NCBI GenBank assembly: GCA_937967375.1
Contig: CALCJF010000042.1
Location: forward strand, 1-55,935
Origin: an uncultured Leucobacter sp.
GTDB taxonomy: Bacteria > Actinomycetota > Actinomycetes > Actinomycetales > Microbacteriaceae
Length of the DNA stretch: 55,935 nucleotides
Reading direction: 5' to 3'
A model generated the notes under the pieces. It saw nothing but the letters and a program-made list of their open reading frames with translations. It did not search any database and was not told the DNA's origin. A program made the translations under genes and the position numbers. Below are positions 36,040 to 44,950 of the stretch, one piece after another (position 1 is the first letter of the stretch; the number at the start of each line of letters is the position of its first letter).

Positions 36040-36738
36040 ATGGTAACGGGGAAAACCACACGTACGTCTGCGCTGCGCCGGGCGCTCATCGCTGGCAGCG
36101 GACTTCTCAGCGTCGGTGGTCTCCTCGCATTCTCTGCGCTTCCAGCCAACCTCACGATGACGCCCTCGGAAGAAGCCGTGGGAGCTGTCCAAGCACAGAG
36201 CTTCGTCTCCGCAGACATTGAACCCGGCGCGAAGGCCCTTGAGGTTATCGGCGCGGTCGAAGCCGAGGCCATGCCCACGCTGGCACTCGGAGCTAACGGA
36301 CTGTTCGACCCCAAGCTGCTCACCAGCACCAAGTTGCGCTACCCCTTCGATCAGCAGTCGAAGCTCACTGACGGATTCGGCTATCGCAGCGCCCCCGTGG
36401 CGGGTTTTCACAACGCGCAAGACTTCGACGCTGGCAACGGCGCCTCGATTCGCATTATCGGCGACGGAATCGTCGTAAAGTCGACGTTCAACGACTGGTG
36501 CGGCTTCGGCCTGCAGGTGCAGCACAAGGTCGGTGGCGATGAAGTTTCGAGCCTGTACTGCCACATGCAGACCGGATCACACAGCTACGAGGTCGGCGAC
36601 CGCGTGAACGCTGGCGACGAAGCCGGCCGCGTCGGCAACACCGGCCAGTCGTTCGGGGCTCACCTACACCTGGTGCTTCGAGTGAACGGCGAACCGGTCG
36701 ATCCTCTGCCATACATCTCGGCAAACTCCGCGGGCTAG
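36040..36738 (+). CDS. Secreted M23-family (LytM) peptidase
   Basis: 232 residues from ATG 36040; TATGGT (36028-36033) ends 6 nt before it, without a ribosome site. A signal/anchor helix (ALRRALIAGSGLLSVGGLLAFSALPA) precedes a linker and a compact M23 domain (about 98-225) with FGYRSAP, FHNAQDFDAGNG (His124, Asp128) and HLHL (His208, His210). The normal GxxxHxxxD motif is here GFHNAQDFD, within family variation. Catalysis is likely. Its stop overlaps the stop of the convergent acyltransferase gene by 4 nt. It should cut peptidoglycan cross-links in the cell wall. Confidence 0.87.
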   Translation: MVTGKTTRTSALRRALIAGSGLLSVGGLLAFSALPANLTMTPSEEAVGAVQAQSFVSADIEPGAKALEVIGAVEAEAMPTLALGANGLFDPKLLTSTKLRYPFDQQSKLTDGFGYRSAPVAGFHNAQDFDAGNGASIRIIGDGIVVKSTFNDWCGFGLQVQHKVGGDEVSSLYCHMQTGSHSYEVGDRVNAGDEAGRVGNTGQSFGAHLHLVLRVNGEPVDPLPYISANSAG

Positions 36739-38105
36739 TCATTTCGCCTCGTCTTCGGATGAACGACGGCAAGACCTGTCGCGGCGCACAGTGAAGCAGC
36801 CGCGAGAACCCAACCACCCGGCGAAGCAAGACCCCCGAGCAGCGCGACGGTCACGCCAGCAACCGCCAACACCACGCAGAGAGCGACCCGTATGGCGCCC
36901 TCTCCAACAGGAACGCTGGCTGACCGGCCAACCAGCCAAAGCGCACGCTCCTCGATTCTCGAGAACCATCTCGCAAAACTGCCCACACCCAGCGCGATCA
37001 TCACCAGCCAAGGCGCCCGCGTCGCCCACCAAGCGACTGAGCCCGGCTCGGGCAATGGCCAACCGCCAGCCCAGAGCACGACGACCAGCGCAAGTATCAG
37101 CGGCATATGCCACAGATATACAGTCATGGCGCAGCCTCCGGCTCTACGCACCACCGAGCGCACACCCGGCCTGAGTATGAGCCTGTCGATCAAAGGGCGC
37201 GCAAGCACCAGCGCAAAGAACTGGGCGGCACCGAGCAAAGCAATCGCGACGGTTGGCGGGTTGAGATTCTCGATCATGTCGGGTGACCACCCCCAACCCA
37301 ACAGCACCAAGAGCAGCGCGATCGGCACACTCACCGCCATGACCAGTCGCCTAGTGGGCCACCTCGAGCATGCATCGTCACTGAGCAAGAAGCCCAGCTG
37401 CTGCATCAGCGGCCACACGAACATGAGGTTCAGGTAGCCTACGGGCAGGCCGCCGCGTGTGTGCAGTACATCTACGAGCACCACCCCCGCTCCGAGCGCC
37501 GCGATCGTCAATACGGGGTAGCGCTCATGCAGCCACACCATCGCCGGTACGAGCGCTGTCACCCCAAGGTAGACGGCCAAAAACCAGAGCGGCTGGCCGG
37601 CGCGCAGACCTGCTTCTTCGAGCAGCGCAGCGTCGGCACCGAACTCTCTCGCCACGAAAAGGATCGCTCCAAACGCGAGAACCATCAGCAATGCGGGCAC
37701 CGCAAGTCGCCGCACTCGCCCGAGCACGTAGGTAGCGGCGCTCGCACCTTCCGCGCGCATACTGCGCCACTGCGCGAGTGCCGCGAAACCGCCGGCGATG
37801 AAGAAGAGCGGCATGATCTGCAACAGCCAGGTAATCGGCGCAAACCAGGGCTCCCCCGAGAGCGCGACGCTTGTTCGCAGGCCGCCGTCGAGGCCGAGTT
37901 GCACGCCAACCATGAGCGAATGCAGCAGCACGACGACGAGCAGGCAAGCGGCACGCACCGCATCAATGGCGGCGTCCCGTCGCACCGGGGTGGCTGGGGC
38001 CGATACGGTCTGGCTCGGTGCGCATGCGGTCGGGGTAGAAGTTGCTTCCCGTAAAGGGCGCTTGGCATTTCGTGCCGCACTTCGGCTGGCATGAGCGAGG
38101 GACAT
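36735..38105 (-). CDS. Acyltransferase-3 family membrane protein (with long N terminus)
   Basis: 456 residues from ATG 38105 with AAGGAGATCAC upstream. A basic Pro/Thr-rich cytoplasmic N terminus (about 1-43) precedes the acyltransferase-3 domain: DAVRAACLLVVVLLHSLMVG has the His that the family needs (about residue 62), then PLFFIAGGFAALAQWRSMR, YVLGRVRRLAVPAL, and C-terminal YLWHMPLILALVVVL. About ten membrane helices are present. Such proteins move acetyl or other acyl groups to extracellular sugars or lipids. The acceptor is unknown; nearby wall-hydrolase and glycosyltransferase genes suggest envelope polymers. Confidence 0.86.
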   Translation of the reverse strand: MSLAHASRSAARNAKRPLREATSTPTACAPSQTVSAPATPVRRDAAIDAVRAACLLVVVLLHSLMVGVQLGLDGGLRTSVALSGEPWFAPITWLLQIMPLFFIAGGFAALAQWRSMRAEGASAATYVLGRVRRLAVPALLMVLAFGAILFVAREFGADAALLEEAGLRAGQPLWFLAVYLGVTALVPAMVWLHERYPVLTIAALGAGVVLVDVLHTRGGLPVGYLNLMFVWPLMQQLGFLLSDDACSRWPTRRLVMAVSVPIALLLVLLGWGWSPDMIENLNPPTVAIALLGAAQFFALVLARPLIDRLILRPGVRSVVRRAGGCAMTVYLWHMPLILALVVVLWAGGWPLPEPGSVAWWATRAPWLVMIALGVGSFARWFSRIEERALWLVGRSASVPVGEGAIRVALCVVLAVAGVTVALLGGLASPGGWVLAAASLCAATGLAVVHPKTRRND

Positions 38106-38255
38106 GTGATCTCCTTGTATCGGCTACAAGAAGGCACGCTACGGGCGTCGTTTTGATTGACGCGTCACCCATCTGAGTGATCTGAGCACCTACCGAAGTG
38201 CGATCTAGACCGAAATACTCCTGCTCGTCGAGTCAGATCAGATCAGCTTGACGCG

Positions 38256-38942
38256 TCAGCGGCCAACACTGACAAGACCAGACTCGTAGGCAGTGATCAC
38301 GATCTGTGTTCGGTCGCGCAGCGCGAGTTTGCCGAGCACGCGTGACACGTGTGTTTTCACAGTCTGCTCGGAAAGAAAGAGCGTCTTGGCGATCTCTGCA
38401 TTCGACTGACCAGATGCAATGAGTCGCATGACGTCAAGTTCGCGCTCCGTGAGCGGCGAGAGCATCGCCCCAGTGTCGCGGGGAGCGGGACGCGATGCGT
38501 AGTCGGCGATCAGCTTGCTAGTGATTGAGGGGGCAAGCAGCGCGTCACCGGCTGCGACTATACGCACCGCCGCGATGAGATCCTCTGCAGTCGCATCTTT
38601 CAGCAAGAACCCACTGGCTCCAGCCTGCAGCGCCGAGAAGACATATTCGTCGGCGTCAAAGGTCGTTAGCATGATCACCCGCGGGTGCGCGAGCCCCGGC
38701 ATTGAGAGGATCGCCCGAGTCGCATCAAGGCCATTCATATTGGGCATTCGAATATCCATGAGCACCACATCAGGCCTGGTTCGGCTCACAAGCTGCACGG
38801 CATCGGCACCGTCTGCCGCGCTGCCCACGACGGTAATATCGCCCTGCGCGTCGAGCAGCGCTCCGAAACCCTGGCGCACCATCGCCTGGTCGTCAACGAT
38901 TGCGACTCGGATGATTTCTGCACTCGGGTCTCGTTGCACCAT
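38256..38942 (-). CDS. NarL/LuxR-family response regulator
   Basis: 228 residues from ATG 38942, with TAGTAT ending 7 nt before it; an in-frame ATG at 38978 is possible. The receiver domain has acidic pocket Asp17/Asp18 (VAIVDDQ), phosphorylated Asp63 (VLMDIRMPN), the TTFDAD switch and the conserved Lys of GFLLKDAT. The C-terminal LuxR HTH reads LTERELDVMRLIASGQSNAEIAKTLFLSEQTVKTHVSRVLGKLALRDR. It pairs with the divergent histidine kinase at 39117, which is unusual because partners are commonly in the same operon. Targets unknown. Confidence 0.92.
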   Translation of the reverse strand: MVQRDPSAEIIRVAIVDDQAMVRQGFGALLDAQGDITVVGSAADGADAVQLVSRTRPDVVLMDIRMPNMNGLDATRAILSMPGLAHPRVIMLTTFDADEYVFSALQAGASGFLLKDATAEDLIAAVRIVAAGDALLAPSITSKLIADYASRPAPRDTGAMLSPLTERELDVMRLIASGQSNAEIAKTLFLSEQTVKTHVSRVLGKLALRDRTQIVITAYESGLVSVGR

Positions 38943-39016
38943 ACCCACGATACTAACGAGCCGCGCGAGCAGTGACATCACCCAGGAGTAGCACCGTTGA
39001 TCGTTCTCCCGGGTGA

Positions 39017-39050
39017 TGCCCAACCTTGTGTAGTGCCCATACCGTGGGCA
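39017..39050. promoter_or_regulatory. TGCCCA repeats in the RR/HK divergent region
   Basis: TGCCCA at 39017 and 39034 are direct copies 17 bp apart, and TGGGCA at 39045-39050 forms an inverted pair with the second. They lie in the 174-bp space between the divergent response regulator and kinase starts. They may be binding sites for the response regulator. Confidence 0.35.
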
Positions 39051-39116
39051 GCATATTCGCCCTCGACCTGCACACCACACAAAGTGGCATCGCACTGCAG
39101 AATAGGAGATGCTGAC

Positions 39117-40952
39117 ATGGTGCACGACTCACGCAGACCCGTCGAACGAGCGCGACTCTTCGATTTCAAGGCCATCGGGCGCGACTATGCGCTGCTGCTG
39201 CCAGGGTTTGCATTCTCGTTGCTCGCATTCAGCGCACTCGTCCCTTTGGCCGCGCTTTCGATCAGCACCCTCATCATCTGGGTGGGTGCGCTGCTGCTGC
39301 CCTTCACCCTCAGGCTCGCGAGCTTCTTCGCATCACTCTCGCGTGCGAGGCTGCGCGCCTGGGGCGCCGATGTGCCAAAGCCGGATTATGCCCCACGCAA
39401 GCCGGGCATGGCCGGGCTTCTCGGCACGATGGCGGACTCGCGCCGATGGCTCGACCTCGCTTTTGAGACTCTCGTCGCGTTTCCGCTTCGCGCCTTCACC
39501 TTCACTGCGGCAATCTCGTGGAGCATCGCTGCAATCGGTCAGCTCAGCTACCCTGTTTGGGGGGCCTTTTTGCCGCGAGATGATATCTCTGAGGCAGAAG
39601 TGGTGGTGCAGTGGCTCACGCAGGGGGCGCTCGCAGACGATGTGGCTCAGTCGTTCTGGCTAGAAGCCACCTTCAACTTCGTCACCGGATGCCTCCTGTT
39701 GATCGCACTTCCCGCGGTGTTGCGTGGCCTGGCCAGGCTCGAGGTCGCGGTGACGACGGCCGGTCTCGGTGACGACACAGCTCGCGGCTGGGCCCGCATC
39801 GCGAGTGGCGCGCTCGCGATACTCGCGATCGCAGTCGGTTGGCCGATCCTCGCCGCCGTCTACGGCGTGCCGGTCGTCACGGCAATGTGCATCGTGCTTG
39901 CCCATGCCATTGCCTTCGCTCTGGCCGGACGCCTGCCGCTGCTCGCGATTGCGTTGCAACTCGGCGCGGTATTGGCGTCGCTCTTCGCTAACGTGGGCAC
40001 GGACGCCTTACCGTGGCCGTGGCCGGTCACCACGCTAGTGTTCCAAGCCTTTCTGACGCTACTCATCGCACTGCGGTGCCGGTGGCCCTGGGCGATCGCC
40101 TCGTGGGCGGTGCCGCAGCTCGGCGCGCTGATCGCGACAATATCGATCGGGGTCACGCCCGGCGCCTCCGCAAACATGATTGTTTCGGCTTCGGTATCGC
40201 TCGGTCTGCTGGTGCTCTGCATATTCGTTCGCCAACTCGTCACGAGTCGCGGCGCACTGCAGGCCGAGCGGCGCACGATCGCTGGGTTGAGCGCCCAGAG
40301 CCGCGAACTCACCGAGCGCAATCGCATTGCACAAGAGCTGCACGACGTCGTCGCACACAGCATGTCGGTGATCAGCGTGCAGGCGACCACGGCGAAGTAT
40401 CGTTTGCCCGGTATCGGCCCCGAGGCCGAGCAGGAGTTCGAGTCGATCGCCGCGTCATCTCGACAGGCCCTCACCGAAATGCGCAATCTGCTTGCGCTCC
40501 TTCGCGCCGGCGGGGAAGGGCACGAAGCGCTGCTCGCGCCGCAACCTACGATCGCCGACGTGCCCGCACTGGTCGCAGGCACTCGGCAGTCTGGAGCGAG
40601 TGTCTCACTGCGCATGAGCCGGGACGGTGAATCACACGGAGGGGAGCTCAGCACGCTGCCCACATCGACGGGGCTTACCGTCTACCGCATCGTGCAAGAG
40701 GCCCTGAGCAATGCGGTGCGCCACTCCCCTGGATCAGACATCGACGTGCGTGTGCTCGAAACCGACCGCGAGGTGATCGTCGAGGTTCAAAACGGGGCGC
40801 CGGACAGATCGAAACGGCTGCCTGAGGCTCCCGGTGCCGGGCTCGGCCTCGTAGGAGTGGGAGAGCGGGCGAGCGCGCTCGGGGGTTCAGTCGAAGCGGG
40901 CCCGCGCGTGGATGGCGGTTTCTCCCTCCGAGCCGTCCTACCGGTCGGATAG
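39117..40952 (+). CDS. DesK/NarX-type sensor histidine kinase
   Basis: 611 residues from ATG 39117 with AGGAGA upstream; the frame runs back to 38997 but without a site. The N-terminal half has many membrane helices (first pair about 25-65) of the type found in actinobacterial putative-sensor kinases, then several more to about residue 370. A coiled linker leads to HisKA_3 (RNRIAQELHDVVAHSMSVIS, His409) and an HATPase domain (YRIVQEALSNAVRHSPG, then GAGLGLVGVGERASALGG). It phosphorylates the divergently encoded response regulator. The signal is unknown. Confidence 0.91.
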   Translation: MVHDSRRPVERARLFDFKAIGRDYALLLPGFAFSLLAFSALVPLAALSISTLIIWVGALLLPFTLRLASFFASLSRARLRAWGADVPKPDYAPRKPGMAGLLGTMADSRRWLDLAFETLVAFPLRAFTFTAAISWSIAAIGQLSYPVWGAFLPRDDISEAEVVVQWLTQGALADDVAQSFWLEATFNFVTGCLLLIALPAVLRGLARLEVAVTTAGLGDDTARGWARIASGALAILAIAVGWPILAAVYGVPVVTAMCIVLAHAIAFALAGRLPLLAIALQLGAVLASLFANVGTDALPWPWPVTTLVFQAFLTLLIALRCRWPWAIASWAVPQLGALIATISIGVTPGASANMIVSASVSLGLLVLCIFVRQLVTSRGALQAERRTIAGLSAQSRELTERNRIAQELHDVVAHSMSVISVQATTAKYRLPGIGPEAEQEFESIAASSRQALTEMRNLLALLRAGGEGHEALLAPQPTIADVPALVAGTRQSGASVSLRMSRDGESHGGELSTLPTSTGLTVYRIVQEALSNAVRHSPGSDIDVRVLETDREVIVEVQNGAPDRSKRLPEAPGAGLGLVGVGERASALGGSVEAGPRVDGGFSLRAVLPVG

Positions 40953-41038
40953 CCTCGCCTCTCGGCATCGCGAAGCTGCTTGGCGCGATGGGGCCGCCCG
41001 CCCAGAGAGCGTCCAGTCCGAGCATCTAACCTGATCAG

Positions 41039-42136
41039 ATGTCTGGCAGCACTCCCCGCATTCTGAGCCTTGACGGCCTTCGAGGGTTCGCCGCAGTCGG
41101 GGTGATGTTCTTTCACCTCTCGCTCGTGGCAAGACCCGAGCTGAGCAAGTCGACTTGGGAGTGGCTCACGCAAACCCCCCTGAAGCTGCTGTTTGCCGGC
41201 ACCGAATCGGTGCTCGTCTTTTTCGTGCTTTCGGGACTGGTAATCACTTTGCCCGCGATGCGCAAGGGGTTCTCGTGGCGGCGGTACTATCCGACACGCA
41301 TCCTGCGGCTCTATTTGCCGACGTTTGGGGCGCTGCTTCTCGCTGCAGCGCTCATTCTTCTGGTTCCACGCGACCGCAGTCTGATGCCAGACGGGTCTTG
41401 GATGCAGAATGCCCAGGCGACTTCAGTCAGTCTGTGGTCACTGCTCAGCGAGGCTTCACTGACTCGCCGGTCATATCAGATTGACAACGTGCTCTGGTCG
41501 CTGCGCTGGGAGATCATCTTTTCGCTGCTGGCCCCGATCTTTGTCTGGGCGTCCGTTCGCATGCGCAAGTACGCGATCTTGTGCATTGGCCTGTGCGTCA
41601 CAGCGAGCGTGCTCGGTCGAGTATTCGATGTCGCAGCACTCGTCTATCTGCCTGTGTTTCTAGCGGGCGCGCTGATCGCGACTCGCCTCAGCGATCTCGA
41701 GCACCGATCAGACACTCAGCGCCAGTGGCCGCTTGCGCTGCTCGGCTGCCTCGCGGGTGCGCTGCTGATTGCGAGCTGGCTCTCGCGGCCACTGCACGCC
41801 CCCGAAGTCACCCAGAACATATTCTGGGGCCTCGCCGCCGCTGGCGCCGTGCTCGTAGTGGTGCTGGCGGTGAGGTGGCGGGGGTTTCGCGCGCTGCTCG
41901 AGACTCGCCCGGCGCAGTGGCTCGGTAGAATCTCGTTCAGTCTCTTCCTGGTGCACGTACCGATCATCGCTACCGTGACGTATCTCTTCGGGTCGCAGCG
42001 TTGGTGGTTGGCAGCTCTCGTCTCGGTGCCGGTGAGCATCGGAGTTGCGGTGTTGTTTCAGCGCTGGATCGAAGCGCCGTCACACCGTCTCGCCCGGGCC
42101 ACGGGCGCCCGCATACCACTTGCGGCAGCCAAGTAA
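41039..42136 (+). CDS. Acyltransferase-3 (OafA/YrhL-like) membrane protein
   Basis: 365 residues from ATG 41039; TAACCT (41027-41032) ends 6 nt before it, probably leaderless. The family signature is complete: RILSLDGLRGFAAVGVMFFHLSLV (active-site His about 26), GTESVLVFFVLSGLVITLPAM, YYPTRILRLYLP, SLRWEIIFSLLAP and RISFSLFLVHVPII. About ten membrane helices, no extra SGNH domain. It is expected to O-acylate envelope sugars. It sits next to a TagE/TarM-like glycosyltransferase facing it, with a shared hairpin between. Confidence 0.9.
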   Translation: MSGSTPRILSLDGLRGFAAVGVMFFHLSLVARPELSKSTWEWLTQTPLKLLFAGTESVLVFFVLSGLVITLPAMRKGFSWRRYYPTRILRLYLPTFGALLLAAALILLVPRDRSLMPDGSWMQNAQATSVSLWSLLSEASLTRRSYQIDNVLWSLRWEIIFSLLAPIFVWASVRMRKYAILCIGLCVTASVLGRVFDVAALVYLPVFLAGALIATRLSDLEHRSDTQRQWPLALLGCLAGALLIASWLSRPLHAPEVTQNIFWGLAAAGAVLVVVLAVRWRGFRALLETRPAQWLGRISFSLFLVHVPIIATVTYLFGSQRWWLAALVSVPVSIGVAVLFQRWIEAPSHRLARATGARIPLAAAK

Positions 42137-42170
42137 GGCTGGCTGCGCCGCTACAGATGGTGGCGGCTAC

Positions 42171-42232
42171 CTAGGGCACGTTGATTTAGTCTGTACGCGC
42201 TCCGGTGCACAGACTAAATCAACGCACCCTAG
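42171..42232. repeat. 62-bp inverted repeat between convergent genes (terminator or small mobile element)
   Basis: CTAGGG + CA + 16 nt (42171-42194) mirrors 42209-42232 with only the central CA pair mismatched; loop 14 nt. The arms (CGTTGATTTAGTCTGT) are AT-rich unlike the surroundings. It lies between the acyltransferase (ends 42136) and glycosyltransferase (ends 42229), and its right arm covers the TAG of the latter. It may act as a bidirectional terminator; the unusual composition and CTAG at both ends also fit a small inserted element with a target duplication. Confidence 0.7.
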
Positions 42233-43740
42233 TGACCGAGCACCCGACGCACGCGCCGGCGCATCACACCGGCACGCCTTCGCAGGCGAATCGGCAGTGG
42301 TTCACCCTCCGCGTCTCGAATGCGCTTCGCTCCCAGCGCGCGCTCGAATTCTCGAACCCAGCGCTTCGCGATCGCCTCATCTGAGAACTCCTGCGCCCGG
42401 GCGATGGCCTTGCTGCGCATCGCTTGTATCTGCGATTCTGGCATGCGCTGCAATTCGACAATGCGCTGCGCGAGCAGTGCATTGTCGCCATCTGGCACCA
42501 CGAACCCATTGACCCCATCGCTAATCATGTCAGTGGGTCCATAGCGAATGTCATAAGCCATCGGGATGCAGCCGACTGCCATGCTCTCGACGAGCACAAG
42601 CGGAAGACCCTCGGATGACGAAGTGAGCAGACTGAAGTCTGCCCGCTTGAACCCCGACCGGGCGTCAGGGTGGTAGCCGTGCATCGTGACGAAACCAGCG
42701 GCACCCTGACTTTCGACCTGAGCGCGAATCGCATCCGCTCGTTCCCCGCCCCCATACACGTCGAGTTTCACCCCAGGATCAGTGCGGTGAGCTTCAACCA
42801 CCGAATCGATCGCAAGCTCCACTCGTTTTCGCTCGTCGAGCGAGGCAACGATGATGCCATTGCCTCGAGCGTGTTCTGTCGCCTCGACTGGTGGCAGGTT
42901 GATCCCGTTCGGGATCACGCGCACGACGTTGTTCGCGTCGACGCCAAGCTCGCCAAGGTCGCGCAGCAGCTCTTCGCGTTGACGTTCGGTGAGCACAATG
43001 ATCGAGTCGAAGTCGTTGCTTCGTTTCAGTACCGCCTCACGAGAGGCTCGCAACTTCGGTTCAGCGCTCTCTGGGTCGCGATGCGAAGCATGCACCAGGT
43101 GCAGTGTCACCACGTTCTCGCGGCGATAGCCGGACACGAAGCGAGCGGCAGTTTTCGAGTCGATGATGAGAAAACTGAGGCGCTTCTTGAAGACTCGGTC
43201 GAGCCACCAGCGGTAGAGCTTCCACCGCGAACCCCAGCGCCGTACGGGCTGGCCTTCGGCGTCGTAGAGCATCACGGTATGACCATTTGCGTCAATACGA
43301 TCGGTGGCCAACAGCGAGCCGTCTCGGCGAAAACGGTCGACGCTCACCACGGCACCGTGCTCGTCGCGCCGTTCTCTCACGAGCAGGACTCCGTCGTGTT
43401 CGACCACGTGGTCACCCGCGGCGGGTTCGAGAAGTTCGGCCGATTTCAGGGGCGACTTCTGTTTTGTCGACGGCTTCAGATCTCGCCAGCGCAGATCATC
43501 CCAGAGATTTCGAATGCTCACGCCTTCGGTGAGTTCGCCGGATGCAAGCAGCTTCGCCGAAAGCTCAGCGTAATCGGGTCGATCATCGAGCGTCAGCACC
43601 TCGACGTTCACCCCGCCAAGTCGGTGAAATGCCCTGGAACGATGCAACATCGCGCTCGTCATGCCGCCGTAGCTGTCAGGGATGCTCCAAGTGAGGGCGT
43701 AGTACTTGCCCTTCGGAAAGTTCACTGCTGTGGTGCCCAT
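42229..43740 (-). CDS. GT4-type glycosyltransferase (TagE/TarM wall-teichoic-acid-like)
   Basis: 503 residues from ATG 43740 (TAGCGT ends 7 nt before it; GTG 43749 is less likely). The N-terminal half contains the beta-meander insertion typical of poly(alditol-phosphate) glucosyltransferases (DGVLLVRERRDEHGAVVSVDRFRRDGSLLATDRID). The C-terminal half has GT4 motifs: RVIPNGINLP, SLDERKRVELAID, and SSEGLPLVLVESMAVGCIPMAYDIRYGPTDMI, with the E-x7-E pair and the DIRYGP signature of that subgroup. It likely adds sugars to a teichoic-acid-like wall polymer. The C-terminal end is very Arg rich, perhaps for membrane contact. Confidence 0.88.
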   Translation of the reverse strand: MGTTAVNFPKGKYYALTWSIPDSYGGMTSAMLHRSRAFHRLGGVNVEVLTLDDRPDYAELSAKLLASGELTEGVSIRNLWDDLRWRDLKPSTKQKSPLKSAELLEPAAGDHVVEHDGVLLVRERRDEHGAVVSVDRFRRDGSLLATDRIDANGHTVMLYDAEGQPVRRWGSRWKLYRWWLDRVFKKRLSFLIIDSKTAARFVSGYRRENVVTLHLVHASHRDPESAEPKLRASREAVLKRSNDFDSIIVLTERQREELLRDLGELGVDANNVVRVIPNGINLPPVEATEHARGNGIIVASLDERKRVELAIDSVVEAHRTDPGVKLDVYGGGERADAIRAQVESQGAAGFVTMHGYHPDARSGFKRADFSLLTSSSEGLPLVLVESMAVGCIPMAYDIRYGPTDMISDGVNGFVVPDGDNALLAQRIVELQRMPESQIQAMRSKAIARAQEFSDEAIAKRWVREFERALGAKRIRDAEGEPLPIRLRRRAGVMRRRVRRVLGH

Positions 43741-43932
43741 GTCGATCACGCTACTGTGCTCGGCTCCATGCAGGCTCGAAAGCCCCTCTAAGCCAGCTGG
43801 TGATCTGCCGAACGCGCCCTATCTTTCACCCGCCGTTCACTCGACCAGCGCGAGCAGCTGACATAGCATGAATTCACCCGTGTGCTGCGAGCTGCAGTGC
43901 ATGCGGGCGCATACGACAACGAAGGAGTTGCC

Positions 43933-44361
43933 ATGTTTCGCGGCCCAGCGACCATCTCGTTTTTTGCAGACAACGTTGCTGCAGCGCGCGATTGGTATGC
44001 CGAGATTCTGCAGCTTGAGGCGTACTTCGAGCGGTCAGGCCCAGATGGAGGCCTGGTCTACGCAGAATTTCGCATCGGCGACTACCAAACCGAGCTCGGC
44101 ATCATCGATAGCAGGTTTCGCCGCCCCGGATCTTCCGGGCCGGGCGGTGCACTGCTCTATTGGCATGTCGATGATCTCGATGCGACGGTAGCGCGAGTGC
44201 TCGAGATGGGCGCCACCGAGTACGAGCCGATTACGGTGCGCGGCGAAGGGTTCATCACTGCGTCTGTCGTCGACCCGTTCGGAAATGTGCTCGGTGTCAT
44301 GCAGAACCAGCACTATCGCGAGATGCTCGAGGCTCGCTTCGGCATCGCACAGGACGACTAG
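43933..44361 (+). CDS. VOC-superfamily (glyoxalase/bleomycin-resistance-like) protein
   Basis: 142 residues from ATG 43933 with AAGGAG 5-6 nt upstream. It has the paired beta-alpha-beta-beta-beta repeats of the family: ATISFFADNVAAARDWYAEILQLEAYFE at the start, YAEFRIGDYQTELGII, then LYWHVDDLDATVARVLEMGATEYEPITVRGEGFITASVVDPFGNVLGVMQN. Metal-ligand positions hold His/Glu-type residues in part. The enzyme or binding role cannot be told. The YdeI-like gene begins one nucleotide after its stop. Confidence 0.86.
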   Translation: MFRGPATISFFADNVAAARDWYAEILQLEAYFERSGPDGGLVYAEFRIGDYQTELGIIDSRFRRPGSSGPGGALLYWHVDDLDATVARVLEMGATEYEPITVRGEGFITASVVDPFGNVLGVMQNQHYREMLEARFGIAQDD

Positions 44362-44362
44362 C

Positions 44363-44950
44363 GTGCTCGAGTTTACGAGCAGCGCGGAATGGGAGGCATG
44401 GCTCGAGACGCATCACGCCGACACGCCGGAGGCATGGCTGCGCATCGCGAAGCGAAACTCGAAAGTCGGCGGGCTCTCGATTGAAGAGGCGCTCGATGGC
44501 GCGCTCTGCTTCGGCTGGATCGATGGGCAGCGCCGTGCGAACGACGCCGACTCATTTCTGCAACGCTACTGCCCCAGGCGAAAGACCAGCTCGTGGTCAC
44601 AGATCAACGTAGGCAAATTCGAGGCATTGGCTGCTGCCGGTCGCGTTCGCCCTGCTGGCCTCGCCGAGGTCGAAGCGGCAAAAGCCGACGGGCGTTGGGA
44701 GGCCGCCTACGAGTCGCAACGCACCGCCGAGGTGCCGGCAGACCTCGCGGCGGCATTGGCAGAGAGCCCGCAAGCGGCGCGCGCGTTCGAGAGCCTCGGG
44801 CGCAGCGAGCGCTATGCCGTGATCCTCGGTCTTCTGAAAGCCCGAACCCCAGAACGACGCGAGGCGATGCTCGCTCAAGCGATCATCAAGCTCGAAACAT
44901 TGCAAGCGGCAGCTACTTCACCGGATCAGTTGCGTCAATCACCGCGGTGA
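44363..44950 (+). CDS. YdeI/OmpD-associated-like protein
   Basis: 195 residues from GTG 44363, immediately after the VOC stop (translational coupling). The conserved N-terminal block (FTSSAEWEAWLETHHADTPEAWLRIAKRNSK...SIEEALDGALCFGWIDGQRRANDADSFLQRYCPRRKTSSWSQINVGKFEAL) is that of the YdeI (bacteriocin-protection/OmpD-associated) family, and the C-terminal region has LGRSERYAVILGLLKARTPERREA. Function in this family is poorly defined. Its last 38 nt overlap the 3' end of the convergent MarR gene. Confidence 0.87.
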   Translation: MLEFTSSAEWEAWLETHHADTPEAWLRIAKRNSKVGGLSIEEALDGALCFGWIDGQRRANDADSFLQRYCPRRKTSSWSQINVGKFEALAAAGRVRPAGLAEVEAAKADGRWEAAYESQRTAEVPADLAAALAESPQAARAFESLGRSERYAVILGLLKARTPERREAMLAQAIIKLETLQAAATSPDQLRQSPR

